Numbered from the stretch's first letter, positions 1 through 9,296 are shown. The stretch: 64,000 nt of DNA from Actinomyces slackii (GCF_900637295.1 NZ_LR134363.1:1178001-1242000), one strand, 5' to 3'. Translations and numbers: made by a program. Notes: generated by a model not told the origin, from the letters alone.

Positions 1-1
1 C

Positions 2-178
2 GCCAGGGCCGACGTCGTCATCACCGCCAGCCCCCAGGGTGGCGGGCAGGCGGTGTTCCCGCCCCTGGATCCCGGCGCGCGCGGAGTCCTGGTGGTGGCC
101 GGGGCGGGTCGGGCCCAGGCCACCGGTGCCCCTGATACCTGGCGGGTGCTGGCCGTCGCTGATCGGCAGGAGCAGTGA
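2..178 (+). CDS. C-terminal end of a DUF58-family protein (partial)
   Basis: The frame is open from the window edge to a TGA at 176-178 and encodes about 58 residues (ARADVVITAS... ending DRQEQ). The assignment rests mainly on context. DUF58 (von Willebrand-like) genes usually lie directly upstream of transglutaminase/DUF3488 genes in actinobacteria, after a MoxR ATPase gene. The stop codon overlaps the next ATG (TGATG), so the two are translationally coupled. The fragment is too short for domain proof. Confidence 0.5.
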   Translation, partial: ARADVVITASPQGGGQAVFPPLDPGARGVLVVAGAGRAQATGAPDTWRVLAVADRQEQ

Positions 179-2628
179 TGAGTCCTTCACGCCCGTCCCG
201 TGCCGGCTCCGCCCGGCTGCGACCCGACGACGTCGGCAACCGCATCCTGACAGCCGGAGGGCGCCTGGAGCCGGTCATCGCCGCCGCGATCCTGTGCGTG
301 GCGTGGTGGGCGGCCATCGAGGCGCTGGAGCCGATCGTCGCCCCCGGGGCCTGGCAGCTCCAGGCGCTGGCAGTGGGGGCTGCCGCCATCATGGTGCCGG
401 CAGTGGGTCGCAGCCTGTGGCCCCGCCACCCGCTGGCCGCCCTGCTGGTGGGCCTGGCGGCCGCTGGCGCCATGGTCCCGCTGACGGGCCTGGGCTCGCC
501 CTACCCCGAGCTGTGGTGGCACGACCCCCAGGGCCAGGTGGGGGCGCTGCGCGAACTGATCTCGGTGGGGGTCCCGCCCGTGGACTCCTCGGGGGTGCTG
601 GGCTCGGCCCTGGTGCTGGCCTGCCTGGTCCTGGCCTGGTCCTGCGCGGTGCTGTCGGCCGGGGGCGCCGATGCGGTGGGGATCTCGGGCCTGGTGCCGG
701 CATCGGTGCTCCTCCTGGTGCCGCTGGTGGTCTCGCGCTCCCCGAGCACGCTCCTGCTGGTGGTGATGGGGGCCTGTCTGCTGGGGCTCATCCTGGCCTG
801 CGCCCCCGCCCGCCACTGGCCCGCCATGACTCATGACGCCGGTCATGGGCATGGCCCCAGCCGGACGCGCCGCCTGACGGCTCTGGGCCTGGGCGCCCTG
901 GCGCTGGCGGTGGGCGCCGCCGTGATGGGATCGACCCCAGTGACCCAGGATCATGTGTGGAATCCCCCGGGGGCGGGTGCCGGGGCGGCGGCGCCGGACA
1001 CGAGCCTGTCCCTGTCCGATGACCTGGTGCGCGGGTCGAGTGCCACGGCCTTCAGCTACACCGGGGAGATGGAGCGTGGCACCTCGATGCGCCTGACCCT
1101 GGCCGTGATCTCCTCCCTGGAGGGGCGGACCTGGGAGCCCGACGACGTGCGTGAGCGCTCCTCCGTCGAGGAGCTCCAGAGCGCTGAGGGCCGGGGCGCG
1201 CTGAGCGCGGGGGGAGCGGTCAGCGCCGCGCAGACCAGCGTGGAGGATGCTCGCGGCGCGGTGGAGTCGGTGACCATCGCCTCCCACACGCTGGGCTCGA
1301 CGAACCTGCCCACCCTGCAGTCCACCGCCCTGATCACCGAGCCCGTGGCCGAGCCGGTCTCCCTGCCCCCGGGCGTGGAGGGCAGCAGCCTGGATGCCTC
1401 GCGGTGGTTCTGGATGTCGCGCTCGACGACGGCCACGGGCCTGGGCGTCTCCCTGGAGCCGGGGCAGACCTACACGGCATTGGGCTGGAATGCGGTGGCC
1501 GACGCCGAGGGCCGGCCGACCACGCCCGTCCCCTTCCCGGCGGCCCAGCCCGACCCCGATGCGCTGGAGTCGTACACCGAACTTCCCGAGGACATGCCGG
1601 CGGTGATCGGGCAGCGCGCCCAGGCGGTCGTCGAGCAGGCGGGCGATGATGACGGCGCCCGGGCGGCCGCGCTGGTGGCATGGCTGCGGGGCGGGGCATT
1701 CGTCTACGACGAGTCCGCCCCCTACGACGCCGATGACGCCGGCACCATGGACGTGGTCGCGACCTTCTTGGAGCAGCGGCGCGGCTACTGCGCCCACTAC
1801 GCCTCGGCCTTCACCGCCATGGCCCGATCCCTGGGCATCCCCACGCGTATCGCCATCGGCTACGCCTCCTCCTTCTCCGGGCCGGGGCAGTGGACGGCCG
1901 TCAGCGGCGAGGAGCTCCACGCCTGGCCCGAGGTGTGGTTGGACGGGGTCGGCTGGGTGGCCTTCGAGCCCACGCCCGGTGGTGCGGGTGTGGCGGCTGA
2001 TGAGGGGGCGGGCGAGGAGCCCACCCCGAGCGCCGGCCCGCCCCAGGGCGCCACGGCCTCCTCCCAGCCCTCGGCGTCCGCGCCCAGCAGCGCCGCCGGC
2101 AGCCCGCCGGTCACCGGCGCGGGCCGGCAGGACGATGGGTCGGTGCTGCGGGTGCTGGGCTGGACGGCGGTCGCCTTGGTGGTGGTCTGCCTCCTGGCGG
2201 GGCCGGCCCTCCTGCGCGTGGTGGTGCGGCGACGTCGGATCGCGGCCATCGAGGCGGGGCGGGAGCCCGCGGCCCGGGCCTGGGAGGAGCTCTTGGACAC
2301 GGCCAGGGACCTGGGGCTGGGCGGGGCGCCGGCGCGTGCCCGCACGGAGGAGGCCATCGCCCAGGGGCTGGCCGCGGTCATGGGCCAGGGGGAGCGGGCC
2401 GGGGATCAGGGGGCCGGGCAGGCTCTGGAGCGGGTGGCGCGCGCCGTCGTGGCTGAGCGCTACGGTCCCGCCGGACAGGCTGCGAACTCAGTGGGCCCTG
2501 TGGACTCAGTGGACACGGCAGGGCTGGTGGCCGATGTGGGGACGGCCCGCGCCGCGCTGCGGCGGGTGGCCGGCCGGTGGGGCAGGCTGCGCGCGACGGT
2601 GGCCCCGGCGAGCCTCCTGCCCGGGTGA
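178..2628 (+). CDS. Membrane transglutaminase-like protein (DUF3488/TgpA type)
   Basis: The product has 816 residues from ATG 178. A GTG at 175 is also in frame, but the ATG overlaps the upstream stop. Several hydrophobic segments occupy the first 250 residues, followed by an extracytoplasmic region and a transglutaminase core. The catalytic Cys is about residue 538 in GYCAHYASAF. The His and following Asp-like region lie in ELHAWPEVWLDGVGWVAFEP. A Ser/Pro/Ala-rich spacer, one more transmembrane helix (VLGWTAVALVVVCLLAG) and a cytoplasmic tail follow. This layout matches TgpA-like proteins: N-terminal membrane domain, periplasm-facing transglutaminase, C-terminal helix. These proteins accompany MoxR/DUF58 genes. 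The likely role is at the cell envelope; the substrate is unknown. Confidence 0.85.
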   Translation: MSPSRPSRAGSARLRPDDVGNRILTAGGRLEPVIAAAILCVAWWAAIEALEPIVAPGAWQLQALAVGAAAIMVPAVGRSLWPRHPLAALLVGLAAAGAMVPLTGLGSPYPELWWHDPQGQVGALRELISVGVPPVDSSGVLGSALVLACLVLAWSCAVLSAGGADAVGISGLVPASVLLLVPLVVSRSPSTLLLVVMGACLLGLILACAPARHWPAMTHDAGHGHGPSRTRRLTALGLGALALAVGAAVMGSTPVTQDHVWNPPGAGAGAAAPDTSLSLSDDLVRGSSATAFSYTGEMERGTSMRLTLAVISSLEGRTWEPDDVRERSSVEELQSAEGRGALSAGGAVSAAQTSVEDARGAVESVTIASHTLGSTNLPTLQSTALITEPVAEPVSLPPGVEGSSLDASRWFWMSRSTTATGLGVSLEPGQTYTALGWNAVADAEGRPTTPVPFPAAQPDPDALESYTELPEDMPAVIGQRAQAVVEQAGDDDGARAAALVAWLRGGAFVYDESAPYDADDAGTMDVVATFLEQRRGYCAHYASAFTAMARSLGIPTRIAIGYASSFSGPGQWTAVSGEELHAWPEVWLDGVGWVAFEPTPGGAGVAADEGAGEEPTPSAGPPQGATASSQPSASAPSSAAGSPPVTGAGRQDDGSVLRVLGWTAVALVVVCLLAGPALLRVVVRRRRIAAIEAGREPAARAWEELLDTARDLGLGGAPARARTEEAIAQGLAAVMGQGERAGDQGAGQALERVARAVVAERYGPAGQAANSVGPVDSVDTAGLVADVGTARAALRRVAGRWGRLRATVAPASLLPG

Positions 2629-2763
2629 CCGGTGGGCCGGCGCTGGTGGGCGGGGCAAGGCTTCGCTGCACAACCGTGATCATGAGAGGATATGGGGAAT
2701 CGCCCGCGGTGCCGCGCGACGCCGGCGCGGTTGCGCACGATGACGAGGAAAGGCTTCTGGTTC

Positions 2764-4548
2764 ATGGCCATGTACGAGCTCGATGGCAACCACCTTCTGC
2801 CGGTGCGGCTGGGACGCGCCGCGGATGATGACACCCGGGCTCGCAGTCTTGGCGCCGTCCGGCGTCAGATCGTTGATGTGCTGCGCCGTCCCCTCTTCCC
2901 CCTGGAGTGGAATCAGATCGAGGGCGGGGAGAGTCTGACCGCCCTGGACGCCACCGGCCAGGTGGTCCTGGTGGAGGTGGTGGAGTCCCTGGGGGCGGCA
3001 GAGGTCATGGCGGCGATGAGCCGGCTGACGGCAATGGCCGGGCTGGGCCGCCGCGAGCTGGCGAACCGCTACGGCAATGGGGTGGTGGCCTTCCGGGAGG
3101 ACTGGAGCGAGTTCCGTGAGGCGATGCCCGCCCAGGTGGAGGCGGGCCCGCGGCTGACCTTCCTGACCACGGCGGTCAAGGCTGATGTGCGCGCAGGCCT
3201 GGCGGTTCTTATGAGCTCGGGCGTTGAGCTCTACGAGGTGGATGTGCGGGTGGTTGATGAGGCCCGCGTCGTGGTGGTGGTCGAGCAGGTCGAGGACGGC
3301 GCCCTGGGCGCGGGCGGGCCCCTCCTGGTGGCCAGGGCGCCACGGCCGGAGCTGACGGGCTCGGGGTCGCGGGCGATCGATCCGGCATCCCAGGCCAGCC
3401 GCAGCGAGCCGGTGACCGGGCCCATTGAGATGGTCGCTCCCAAGCAGGAGCAGCCCCAGGGCGAGGAGACCGTCGTCATGCCGGTGGGGGAGAAGGGCAA
3501 GGAGCCCGCCCCGGTGGTGGCCAGCACTCCTGAGGCGCCTGAGGCTCACAGCGGTGCGGCGCGCGCGGGACTGCTCGGCCTGGGCCGGTCTCAGGGGCGC
3601 CGGCACGCCAGGTCCGCAGCGGCCGAGGTCGCATCGCCGGGGCGGCGGGAGCGGGCGGTCTCGGCGGTCACGCCGCCGGAGCCCGGGTCTGAGGCGGCAC
3701 CGGCCGCCCGATCCGGCCAGGCCCCGTCGGTGACTGCGGCGAGTGCGAAGAACACGGTGAGCACAGGGAGCGCGGTGAGCGCAGGCAGCGCAGGGAGCAC
3801 GGGTAGCGCTGCGAGAACGGAGCCGAGGACTGGGGCCGCCACTGAGGTCAAGACGCCAGGGCGCAGTGCCAGCGCAGAGGGCGCTGAGGGCGCTGCGAGG
3901 GAGGCGGTGCCACCGCGCACGGCTCCGGGGCGCCGGGCTCATAGCGCTGGGGCGGCCCGCCAAGAGGCGGTGGTCACCCATGGGGCGCATGCGGCGATGC
4001 CGGTGCCCGCGCCTGCTACTGATGCGGAGCGCGCGGATGGCGCCGGGGATCGGGCCGCGGCCAGGGCTGCGGGTGCTCGGGCCTCTGAGCCTCAGGGGCC
4101 GGGGATCGCCCCCGTCCAGGTGCTGGGCACTCCGAGCGGCTCACCGGTGTCGGTGACCAGAGTGACCCCGCGCCAGGGCGCCGGCGTGTGGGATCAGCGC
4201 CCCGATGAGGAGCAGGTGGGTGTGGAGGACGCGGAGAACCGGGCGGCGGCGGGGAAGCCGACTCCCGGCTCTGCCCAGGCCGCTGCTGATCTGGCGGCGA
4301 TCGCCGCGGGCTTTGAGAGGCCCAAGCGGATCATCTGGCAAGGCCTGCGCCGGGGCATCTACCACGAGGCGACGCTGTCCAGCAAGGGCGTGATCGCCCT
4401 GGTGGATGGACGGACCTTCACTGACCCGTCCGCCGCGGCCAATGCGGCCCAGGGCGTGGACGACGCCGATGGCTGGCGGGTGTGGCGCCTGGGCGTGCGC
4501 GGCCCCCAGCTCGGCGAGCTGCGCGAGGCCCTCCCCGAACGCGAGTAA
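2764..4548 (+). CDS. RAMA-domain protein with nuclease-fold-like N-terminus
   Basis: The start at ATG 2764 (MAMYELDGNH) is chosen because GAGGAAAGG lies about 10 nt upstream; the frame is open further upstream but without a site. The N-terminal 160 residues are globular, with a beta-hairpin pattern around LTALDATGQVVLVEVVESL that resembles the core of PD-(D/E)XK-like folds, although the usual Lys is absent. About 300 residues rich in Ala, Ser, Gly and Pro follow. The C-terminal 65 residues (IIWQGLRRGIYHEATL, VDGRTFTDPSAAANAA, DGWRVWRLG) match the RAMA domain (restriction enzyme adenine methylase associated). A DNA-related role is inferred. SepH (DUF3071) was considered and not supported. Confidence 0.6.
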   Translation: MAMYELDGNHLLPVRLGRAADDDTRARSLGAVRRQIVDVLRRPLFPLEWNQIEGGESLTALDATGQVVLVEVVESLGAAEVMAAMSRLTAMAGLGRRELANRYGNGVVAFREDWSEFREAMPAQVEAGPRLTFLTTAVKADVRAGLAVLMSSGVELYEVDVRVVDEARVVVVVEQVEDGALGAGGPLLVARAPRPELTGSGSRAIDPASQASRSEPVTGPIEMVAPKQEQPQGEETVVMPVGEKGKEPAPVVASTPEAPEAHSGAARAGLLGLGRSQGRRHARSAAAEVASPGRRERAVSAVTPPEPGSEAAPAARSGQAPSVTAASAKNTVSTGSAVSAGSAGSTGSAARTEPRTGAATEVKTPGRSASAEGAEGAAREAVPPRTAPGRRAHSAGAARQEAVVTHGAHAAMPVPAPATDAERADGAGDRAAARAAGARASEPQGPGIAPVQVLGTPSGSPVSVTRVTPRQGAGVWDQRPDEEQVGVEDAENRAAAGKPTPGSAQAAADLAAIAAGFERPKRIIWQGLRRGIYHEATLSSKGVIALVDGRTFTDPSAAANAAQGVDDADGWRVWRLGVRGPQLGELREALPERE

Positions 4549-4572
4549 TCTGCAGATCGGGCCATTGCGGCA

Positions 4573-5187
4573 ATGCGAACTGGAAACGTTTTCCTGTCGT
4601 GTTTGGCAGCGAGCTCTGCGCTGTCGCTTATGGTGGGGTGCTCCTCCTTTGGTGGGGATGCGACGGCTTCGGGTTCGCCAGCGGTTGATAGGTGGATTTG
4701 TCCGGGGGTTCGGCTGTCGGATGTGAGTCCGGTTGTCGGAGAGTCGCCTAAGGTTGATCCGAAGAGGATCGAGAAGCTCGCTCTTTTTGATTGCTATACC
4801 TACGCTACTGACGGTGATTTCGCTGACGCGTCGATGCGTGTTGAGTGGGGTCGCATTCATGATCTCGCCTCATCTGTAGATGGTCCTTTTGAGGGGAAAC
4901 GAAGTCTTTTCGGTGAGGATGGGGTTCCTTTTACCATCGATGGGGTGGAGCAGGGCGAGGGCGCTCGGACCGACAATAGTTCGCGCAGGGATACTGCGGC
5001 GTGGCGGTGTGATGATGAGAAAAGTCGAGGGATTGTTGTAGATGTTTATTTGAATGAGGAGCATGCCAAGGATCGTGATCCGGCCGTGGATGCGGTCAAC
5101 CTCGTCAAGACGGTGCGCCCCTGGGCGTGCGGAGAGCGGCCGGTCCCCAACTTCACCCCCACAGTGACGCCCAGCCCAGGGTACTGA
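4573..5187 (+). CDS. Lipoprotein, tandem copy 1
   Basis: The product has 204 residues, with a signal peptide ending in the lipobox LMVGC, so it is probably lipid-anchored outside the membrane. It is the first of three paralogues sharing DRWICPGVRLSDVS, a central variable part, TAAWRCDDEKSRGIVV and a conserved C-terminus (TVRPWACGERPVPNFTPTVT). Two conserved Cys in the mature part could form a disulfide. Base composition is clearly lower in GC than in neighbouring genes, suggesting acquisition. The function is unknown. The pattern is compatible with small actinobacterial DUF3558-like lipoproteins, but this is not established. Confidence 0.75.
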   Translation: MRTGNVFLSCLAASSALSLMVGCSSFGGDATASGSPAVDRWICPGVRLSDVSPVVGESPKVDPKRIEKLALFDCYTYATDGDFADASMRVEWGRIHDLASSVDGPFEGKRSLFGEDGVPFTIDGVEQGEGARTDNSSRRDTAAWRCDDEKSRGIVVDVYLNEEHAKDRDPAVDAVNLVKTVRPWACGERPVPNFTPTVTPSPGY

Positions 5188-5241
5188 AGCCTCAGGTGGG
5201 GCCAGGTTCCCTGCGGGATGGGTTGGCGACTCCCACGATGC

Positions 5242-5272
5242 TTGCTATCATCGGGTTAATGGTTGCTATGAT
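5242..5272 (+). promoter_or_regulatory. Candidate promoter of lipoprotein copy 2 (repeated at 5951-5981)
   Basis: TTGCTA at 5242-5247 and TATGAT at 5267-5272 are separated by 19 bp, longer than optimal. The -10-like box is about 16 bp before the ATG, so any leader would be very short. The same pair lies 709 bp downstream before copy 3. Confidence 0.3.
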
Positions 5273-5287
5273 GTATCCGGAGTCGAC

Positions 5288-5896
5288 ATGAGACGCATCG
5301 TCACGCAATGCTTCTCGGTAGTTTCGACGCTGCTTCTTGTTGCGGGTTGCTTCTCTTCTGATGGGGGTGTGACGGCTTCGGCGTCACCCGCGGCTGATAG
5401 GTGGATTTGTCCAGGAGTTCGGTTGTCGGATGTGAGTTCGGTCGTCGGCGAGTCACCCGACGTTGATCCGATTGGGGTCCAGGGAATTTCTTTTTTTAGT
5501 TGCATAATCGATGCTGCTGACGAAGGTCATGCTAATGCGTCTGTGCGCATTAACTGGGGAAAGATCGGCGACAACGACTCGTCCTTGGGTGCTTTTTTTA
5601 AAGGAGGGCGGAGTCTTTTTGATGGGGATGGAGTTTCTTTTGGTATCGATGGAGTCGAACAAGGGGAGGGGGCAAGGACCGACAATGAGGGGCGAGGTGA
5701 AACGGCGGCGTGGCGGTGTGATGATGAGAAAAGTCGAGGGATTGTTGTAGATGTTTATTTGAATGAGGAGCATGCCAAGGATCGTGATCCGGCCGTGGAT
5801 GCGGTCAATCTCGTCAGGACAGTGCGCCCCTGGGCGTGCGGAGAGCAGCCGGTCCCCAACTACACCCCCACAGTGACGCCCAGCCCAGGGTACTGA
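5288..5896 (+). CDS. Lipoprotein, tandem copy 2
   Basis: The product has 202 residues with lipobox LLVAGC near residue 21. The N-terminus (MRRIVTQCFSVVSTLLLVAG) is nearly the same as in copy 3. The C-terminal third is almost identical to copy 1 at DNA level over more than 100 bp (about 5709-5810 against 5000-5101), while the middle third differs. This mosaic pattern suggests recent duplication or gene conversion with a diversifying central region. Its own upstream stretch (5188-5287) is repeated almost unchanged before copy 3. Function unknown. Confidence 0.75.
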   Translation: MRRIVTQCFSVVSTLLLVAGCFSSDGGVTASASPAADRWICPGVRLSDVSSVVGESPDVDPIGVQGISFFSCIIDAADEGHANASVRINWGKIGDNDSSLGAFFKGGRSLFDGDGVSFGIDGVEQGEGARTDNEGRGETAAWRCDDEKSRGIVVDVYLNEEHAKDRDPAVDAVNLVRTVRPWACGEQPVPNYTPTVTPSPGY

Positions 5897-5996
5897 AGCC
5901 TCAGGTGGGGCCAGGTTCCCTGCGGGATGGGTTGGCGACTCCCACGATGCTTGCTATCATCGGGTTAATGGTTGCTATGATGTATCCGGAGTCAAC

Positions 5997-6611
5997 ATGA
6001 GACGCATTGTCACACAGTGCTTCTCGATAGTTTCAACGCTGCTTCTTGTTGCGGGGTGCTCCTCTTCTGACGGAGGTGCGACGGCTTCGGCGTCGCCTAC
6101 GGCTGATAGGTGGATCTGCCCGGGTCTCCGCCTGTCGGATGTGAGGCCGGTTGTCGGTGAATCGCCGAAGGCTAATCCGAAGCCGGTCGATGAGTACTCC
6201 TATTTTGACTGCAATGTTAATGCTACTGATAGCAATTTTGCCGAAGCGTCGGTGTACATTGACTGGGGGCCTATCGAATTTCTTGGCCTTTCCACGCTTT
6301 CGGGTTATCCCTTTGCGGGTAAACGGAGTCTCTTCGGCCAGGATGGTGTTCCTTTTACCATCGATGGAGTGGCGCAAGGGGAAGGGGGGAGGACTCATGA
6401 TGAAGGGCCCGGTGTTACCGCGGCGTGGCGGTGTGGTGATGAGAAGAATCGTGGGATTGTTGTCCGCCTCCACTTGAGTGAGAAGCAGGCCAAGGATCGC
6501 GATCCGGCCGTGGATGCGGTCAACCTCGTCAAGACGGTGCGACCCTGGGCGTGCGGAGAGCGGCCGGTCCCCAACTTCACCCCCACCGTGACGCCCAGCC
6601 CGGGCTACTGA
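5997..6611 (+). CDS. Lipoprotein, tandem copy 3
   Basis: The product has 204 residues with lipobox LLVAGC. It shares signal peptide and conserved ends with copies 1 and 2 and has its own central segment (EYSYFDCNVNATDSNFAEAS). It starts exactly 709 bp after copy 2. The intergenic DNA before it matches that before copy 2 except for about one base. Likely an exported lipoprotein of unknown function. Confidence 0.75.
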   Translation: MRRIVTQCFSIVSTLLLVAGCSSSDGGATASASPTADRWICPGLRLSDVRPVVGESPKANPKPVDEYSYFDCNVNATDSNFAEASVYIDWGPIEFLGLSTLSGYPFAGKRSLFGQDGVPFTIDGVAQGEGGRTHDEGPGVTAAWRCGDEKNRGIVVRLHLSEKQAKDRDPAVDAVNLVKTVRPWACGERPVPNFTPTVTPSPGY

Positions 6612-6736
6612 GTCACGCCGAGGCGGCCATGGCCAGCACGACCAGTGCGAGCCCCACGCTCGACTCCCGTGACTCCCAGGCCCTCAGTGCGACACGCGGC
6701 CTATCGGAGACGCAGGGCGGAGGGCATCCCAGACGC

Positions 6737-7969
6737 TCAGCGCAGCACGTAGGCGGCCAGCCAGCGCCGCAGGGCGGAGAAGACCTGCTCGCGCACCGGA
6801 GGCTCAGACAGCGTCAGATCGTGCACCGCCCCCGGGAAGCGCGCCACCGTCACCAGGTCGCCCAGGCGCACCGAGCGCCGCGCCGTCGCCGCCGCATCGA
6901 TCACCGTGTCCGCATGCCGCGACTCCGGCGTCCACGCCACCCCCAGACGAGTGCTGCCCGCGCACATCGACAGCACCGGGCACCGGATATCGAGTCCCTG
7001 CGCCACCCGCGCATGCCCCGCCAGGATCGCCTGCAGCCACCCCGGCCGAATCGGAGCCGAGGGCCGCGGGCACCACGCCGGATTGATCGGCCACCCCGTG
7101 ACATACGGGTCGCCCTCCCAAGAGGGATCCGGCAGCGGGCCCTCGCGCTCGACATCCCAGCCATCAACCACCCAGAAGCTGTTCTCCGGGTTGATCATCC
7201 CGGAGAGCAGCGCCATACGCGGATCGCGCATCGCCAGCGTCCGGATCACCGGCTCACCCACCGAGCGCAGAATGTCCGAGCCCTGCATCTCCAGCCACGC
7301 CGAGCTGAGCACCAGCGCGCTGAGCGCCCCCGGATGCCGATCCGCCCACAGCGCCGCCGTCAACCCACCCGTCGAGTGCCCCGAGAGCACCAGGTCCGCA
7401 TCCCCGTGCTCCGCGCGGATCACCCCCAGCGCCAGGCCCAGGTCCTCGTCGTAATCCGTCAGAGAGGAGCACCACCCGTGCATCTGCCCCTCACGCCACG
7501 AGCGGCCATAGCGGCGCAGGTCAAGCGCGTAGAAGGCCCCGCCCAGGCGCGCGATCTCCCGCGCCAGATGCGCCTGGAAGAAGTAGTCGTTCCACCCGTG
7601 CAGATACAGGTAGACAAAGCTCGGGCTCGACGGCGTTCCCACGAGCGCCCCCGGATCATCAGCCGGAACATGGCGCACCAGTGTGGCCACGGCGCCGTCG
7701 TCCTCATCATCGGGGAGCAGCTCCAGCGTGCGGGCGTAGAAGCCCGGCCCCAGGATGTCAGGCCCCCAGGCGCCCACCGGGGCATGCTCCTGCGAGGCCC
7801 CCGAGTCAGCGCCCTCCCGAGGGCTGTCATCAGGACCGGTCTGCCCGCTCGTCCTCAGCGCGGCCCCGGGACTGACCTCGATGTCGGTTCCCGTTGTGCT
7901 CTCAGGCTCGGCGCCTGTGCCTGGCCCACTGCTTCTGCCGGTTGTGCTCACGGGGCCATTATCGCCCAC
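6737..7969 (-). CDS. Alpha/beta hydrolase (lysophospholipase-like)
   Basis: The product has 410 residues. The core shows VYLYLHGWNDYFF (oxyanion region), a nucleophile elbow LSGHSTGG (Ser about 199) and a Hydrolase_4/PldB-like cap region. The catalytic His is probably in GAVHDLTLS near the C-terminus. The first 60 residues are Gly/Ser/Thr-rich and not family-like, so translation may begin further in. No signal peptide is visible, so it is probably cytoplasmic. The substrate cannot be told from sequence; family members act on monoacylglycerols, lysophospholipids or other esters. Confidence 0.75.
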   Translation of the reverse strand: MGDNGPVSTTGRSSGPGTGAEPESTTGTDIEVSPGAALRTSGQTGPDDSPREGADSGASQEHAPVGAWGPDILGPGFYARTLELLPDDEDDGAVATLVRHVPADDPGALVGTPSSPSFVYLYLHGWNDYFFQAHLAREIARLGGAFYALDLRRYGRSWREGQMHGWCSSLTDYDEDLGLALGVIRAEHGDADLVLSGHSTGGLTAALWADRHPGALSALVLSSAWLEMQGSDILRSVGEPVIRTLAMRDPRMALLSGMINPENSFWVVDGWDVEREGPLPDPSWEGDPYVTGWPINPAWCPRPSAPIRPGWLQAILAGHARVAQGLDIRCPVLSMCAGSTRLGVAWTPESRHADTVIDAAATARRSVRLGDLVTVARFPGAVHDLTLSEPPVREQVFSALRRWLAAYVLR

Positions 7970-8036
7970 GAGAGCCCTTCGCCGCGCTGACGGCGGTGAA
8001 GGCCCTGCGACGGCCCACAGGCGCGCCGGCCCGGCC

Positions 8037-9242
8037 CTACGCCCCGTCGAGGAACTCGCGCAGCGCCGCCTCCATCTGCTCGGCCTCGATGAGGAAGCCG
8101 TCGTGACCGAACAGCGAGGTGATCGTCCGCCTCTGCGCCCCCGCGATCCCCGAGACCAGCTCCTCGGCCTGGGCGGGCAGGAAGAGCCGGTCGGAGTCCA
8201 CGTCGACCACCAGGGTCCGCGCCGTCACCCTGGCCAGGGCCGCCTCGATCCCCCCGCGGCCCGTGCCCACGTCATGCACCATCATCGAATGCGTGACGAT
8301 GAGGTAGGAGTTGGCGTCGAAGCGCGCCAGCAGCTTGCCGGCGTGGTAGTCCAGGTAGGACTCCACCTGGTAGCGGCCCCCCACCGCCGGGTCCTCCTGG
8401 CCCTGGTGCTTGCGCCCGAAGCGCGCATCGAGCTCGGCCGCCGAGCGGTAGGTCGTATGTGCCAGCGCCCGCGCCAGTCCCAGCCCCCGCACCGGCCCCA
8501 CCGCATGGGAGTAGTAGTCCCCGTCGAAGAAGTAGGGGTCGGCCACGATCGCCAGCTCCTGGAGGTGGCACCACGCCAGCTGGTCCGCCGTGGTCGAGGC
8601 CCCTGTGGCCACCAGGGCCAGGTTGCGCACTCGGTGGGGGTGGGTCACCGCCCACTCGATGGCGCGGTGCCCGCCCAGGGAGGCCCCGATGACCAGGTGG
8701 AAGGCCTCGATTCCCAGAGCGTCCGCCAGGCGCGCCTCCGCCTCGACCGCATCCCGGGTGGTCAGCCAGGGGAAGCGCGAGCCCCACGGGCGGCCGTCCG
8801 GGGCGATCGAGGAGGGTCCCGTCGATCCCTGGCAGCCGCCCAGGATGTTGGCCGCCACCACGTAGAAGCGCTCGGTGTCGATGGCCCGGCCCGGCCCGAC
8901 CACCTCCGACCACCAGCCCGCCGTGGGGTGGCCCGGCCCGGCCTCGCCGGTGACATGGCTGTCCCCGGTCAGTGCATGGAGCACCAGGACGGCGTTGTCG
9001 CCCTGAGGGCTCAGCTCCCCCCAGGTCTCGAAGGCCAGGACCGTGTTGGGCAGCACCTCCCCGGACTCCAGAGGCAGGTCCCCGATCTCCAGGAAGCGGC
9101 GCCGCCCCGGGTCATCGCCGGTGCGCCACGCCCCAGTGGGGGAGCCGGCCTGGCGATCCACCAGCTTGGACGCGGCCGTGCCCACGCCGTAGGAGGGCAC
9201 GGCCTCGGACGGGAGGGGCAGGGCATCGGGTGCAGTGCTCAT
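8037..9242 (-). CDS. metX: Homoserine O-acetyltransferase
   Basis: The enzyme acetylates homoserine with acetyl-CoA, the first committed step of methionine synthesis by direct sulfhydrylation. The product has 401 residues, typical for MetX. Alpha/beta-hydrolase triad: Ser188 in GASLGGH, Asp351 in VDVDSDRLF, His380 in FGHDGFL. Family landmarks LVLHALTGDSHV and NILGGCQGSTGP are present. A GGAGG site lies just before the ATG. It follows metY by 54 nt, so the two are probably one transcript, and its product is the substrate of MetY. Discrimination from a succinyltransferase is by family similarity only. Confidence 0.93.
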   Translation of the reverse strand: MSTAPDALPLPSEAVPSYGVGTAASKLVDRQAGSPTGAWRTGDDPGRRRFLEIGDLPLESGEVLPNTVLAFETWGELSPQGDNAVLVLHALTGDSHVTGEAGPGHPTAGWWSEVVGPGRAIDTERFYVVAANILGGCQGSTGPSSIAPDGRPWGSRFPWLTTRDAVEAEARLADALGIEAFHLVIGASLGGHRAIEWAVTHPHRVRNLALVATGASTTADQLAWCHLQELAIVADPYFFDGDYYSHAVGPVRGLGLARALAHTTYRSAAELDARFGRKHQGQEDPAVGGRYQVESYLDYHAGKLLARFDANSYLIVTHSMMVHDVGTGRGGIEAALARVTARTLVVDVDSDRLFLPAQAEELVSGIAGAQRRTITSLFGHDGFLIEAEQMEAALREFLDGA

Positions 9243-9296
9243 GGATTCCTCCGATTGGCAGGAGCGGTCTCAGCGGGACGACGGTGACGCGCGCCG

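Larger units (their letters stand above)
4573..6611 (+). repeat. Tandem triplication of a lipoprotein gene (about 709-715 bp unit)
   Basis: Starts at 4573, 5288 and 5997 give units of 715 and 709 bp. The region 5188-5287 recurs at 5897-5996 with one visible difference (tcgaca against tcaaca). The near-identity of non-coding DNA points to a recent duplication. Confidence 0.85.

Noticed and set aside
2764..4548. SepH (DUF3071) division protein
   Set aside because: The N-terminus does not show the SepH HTH-like pattern, and the C-terminus matches RAMA.
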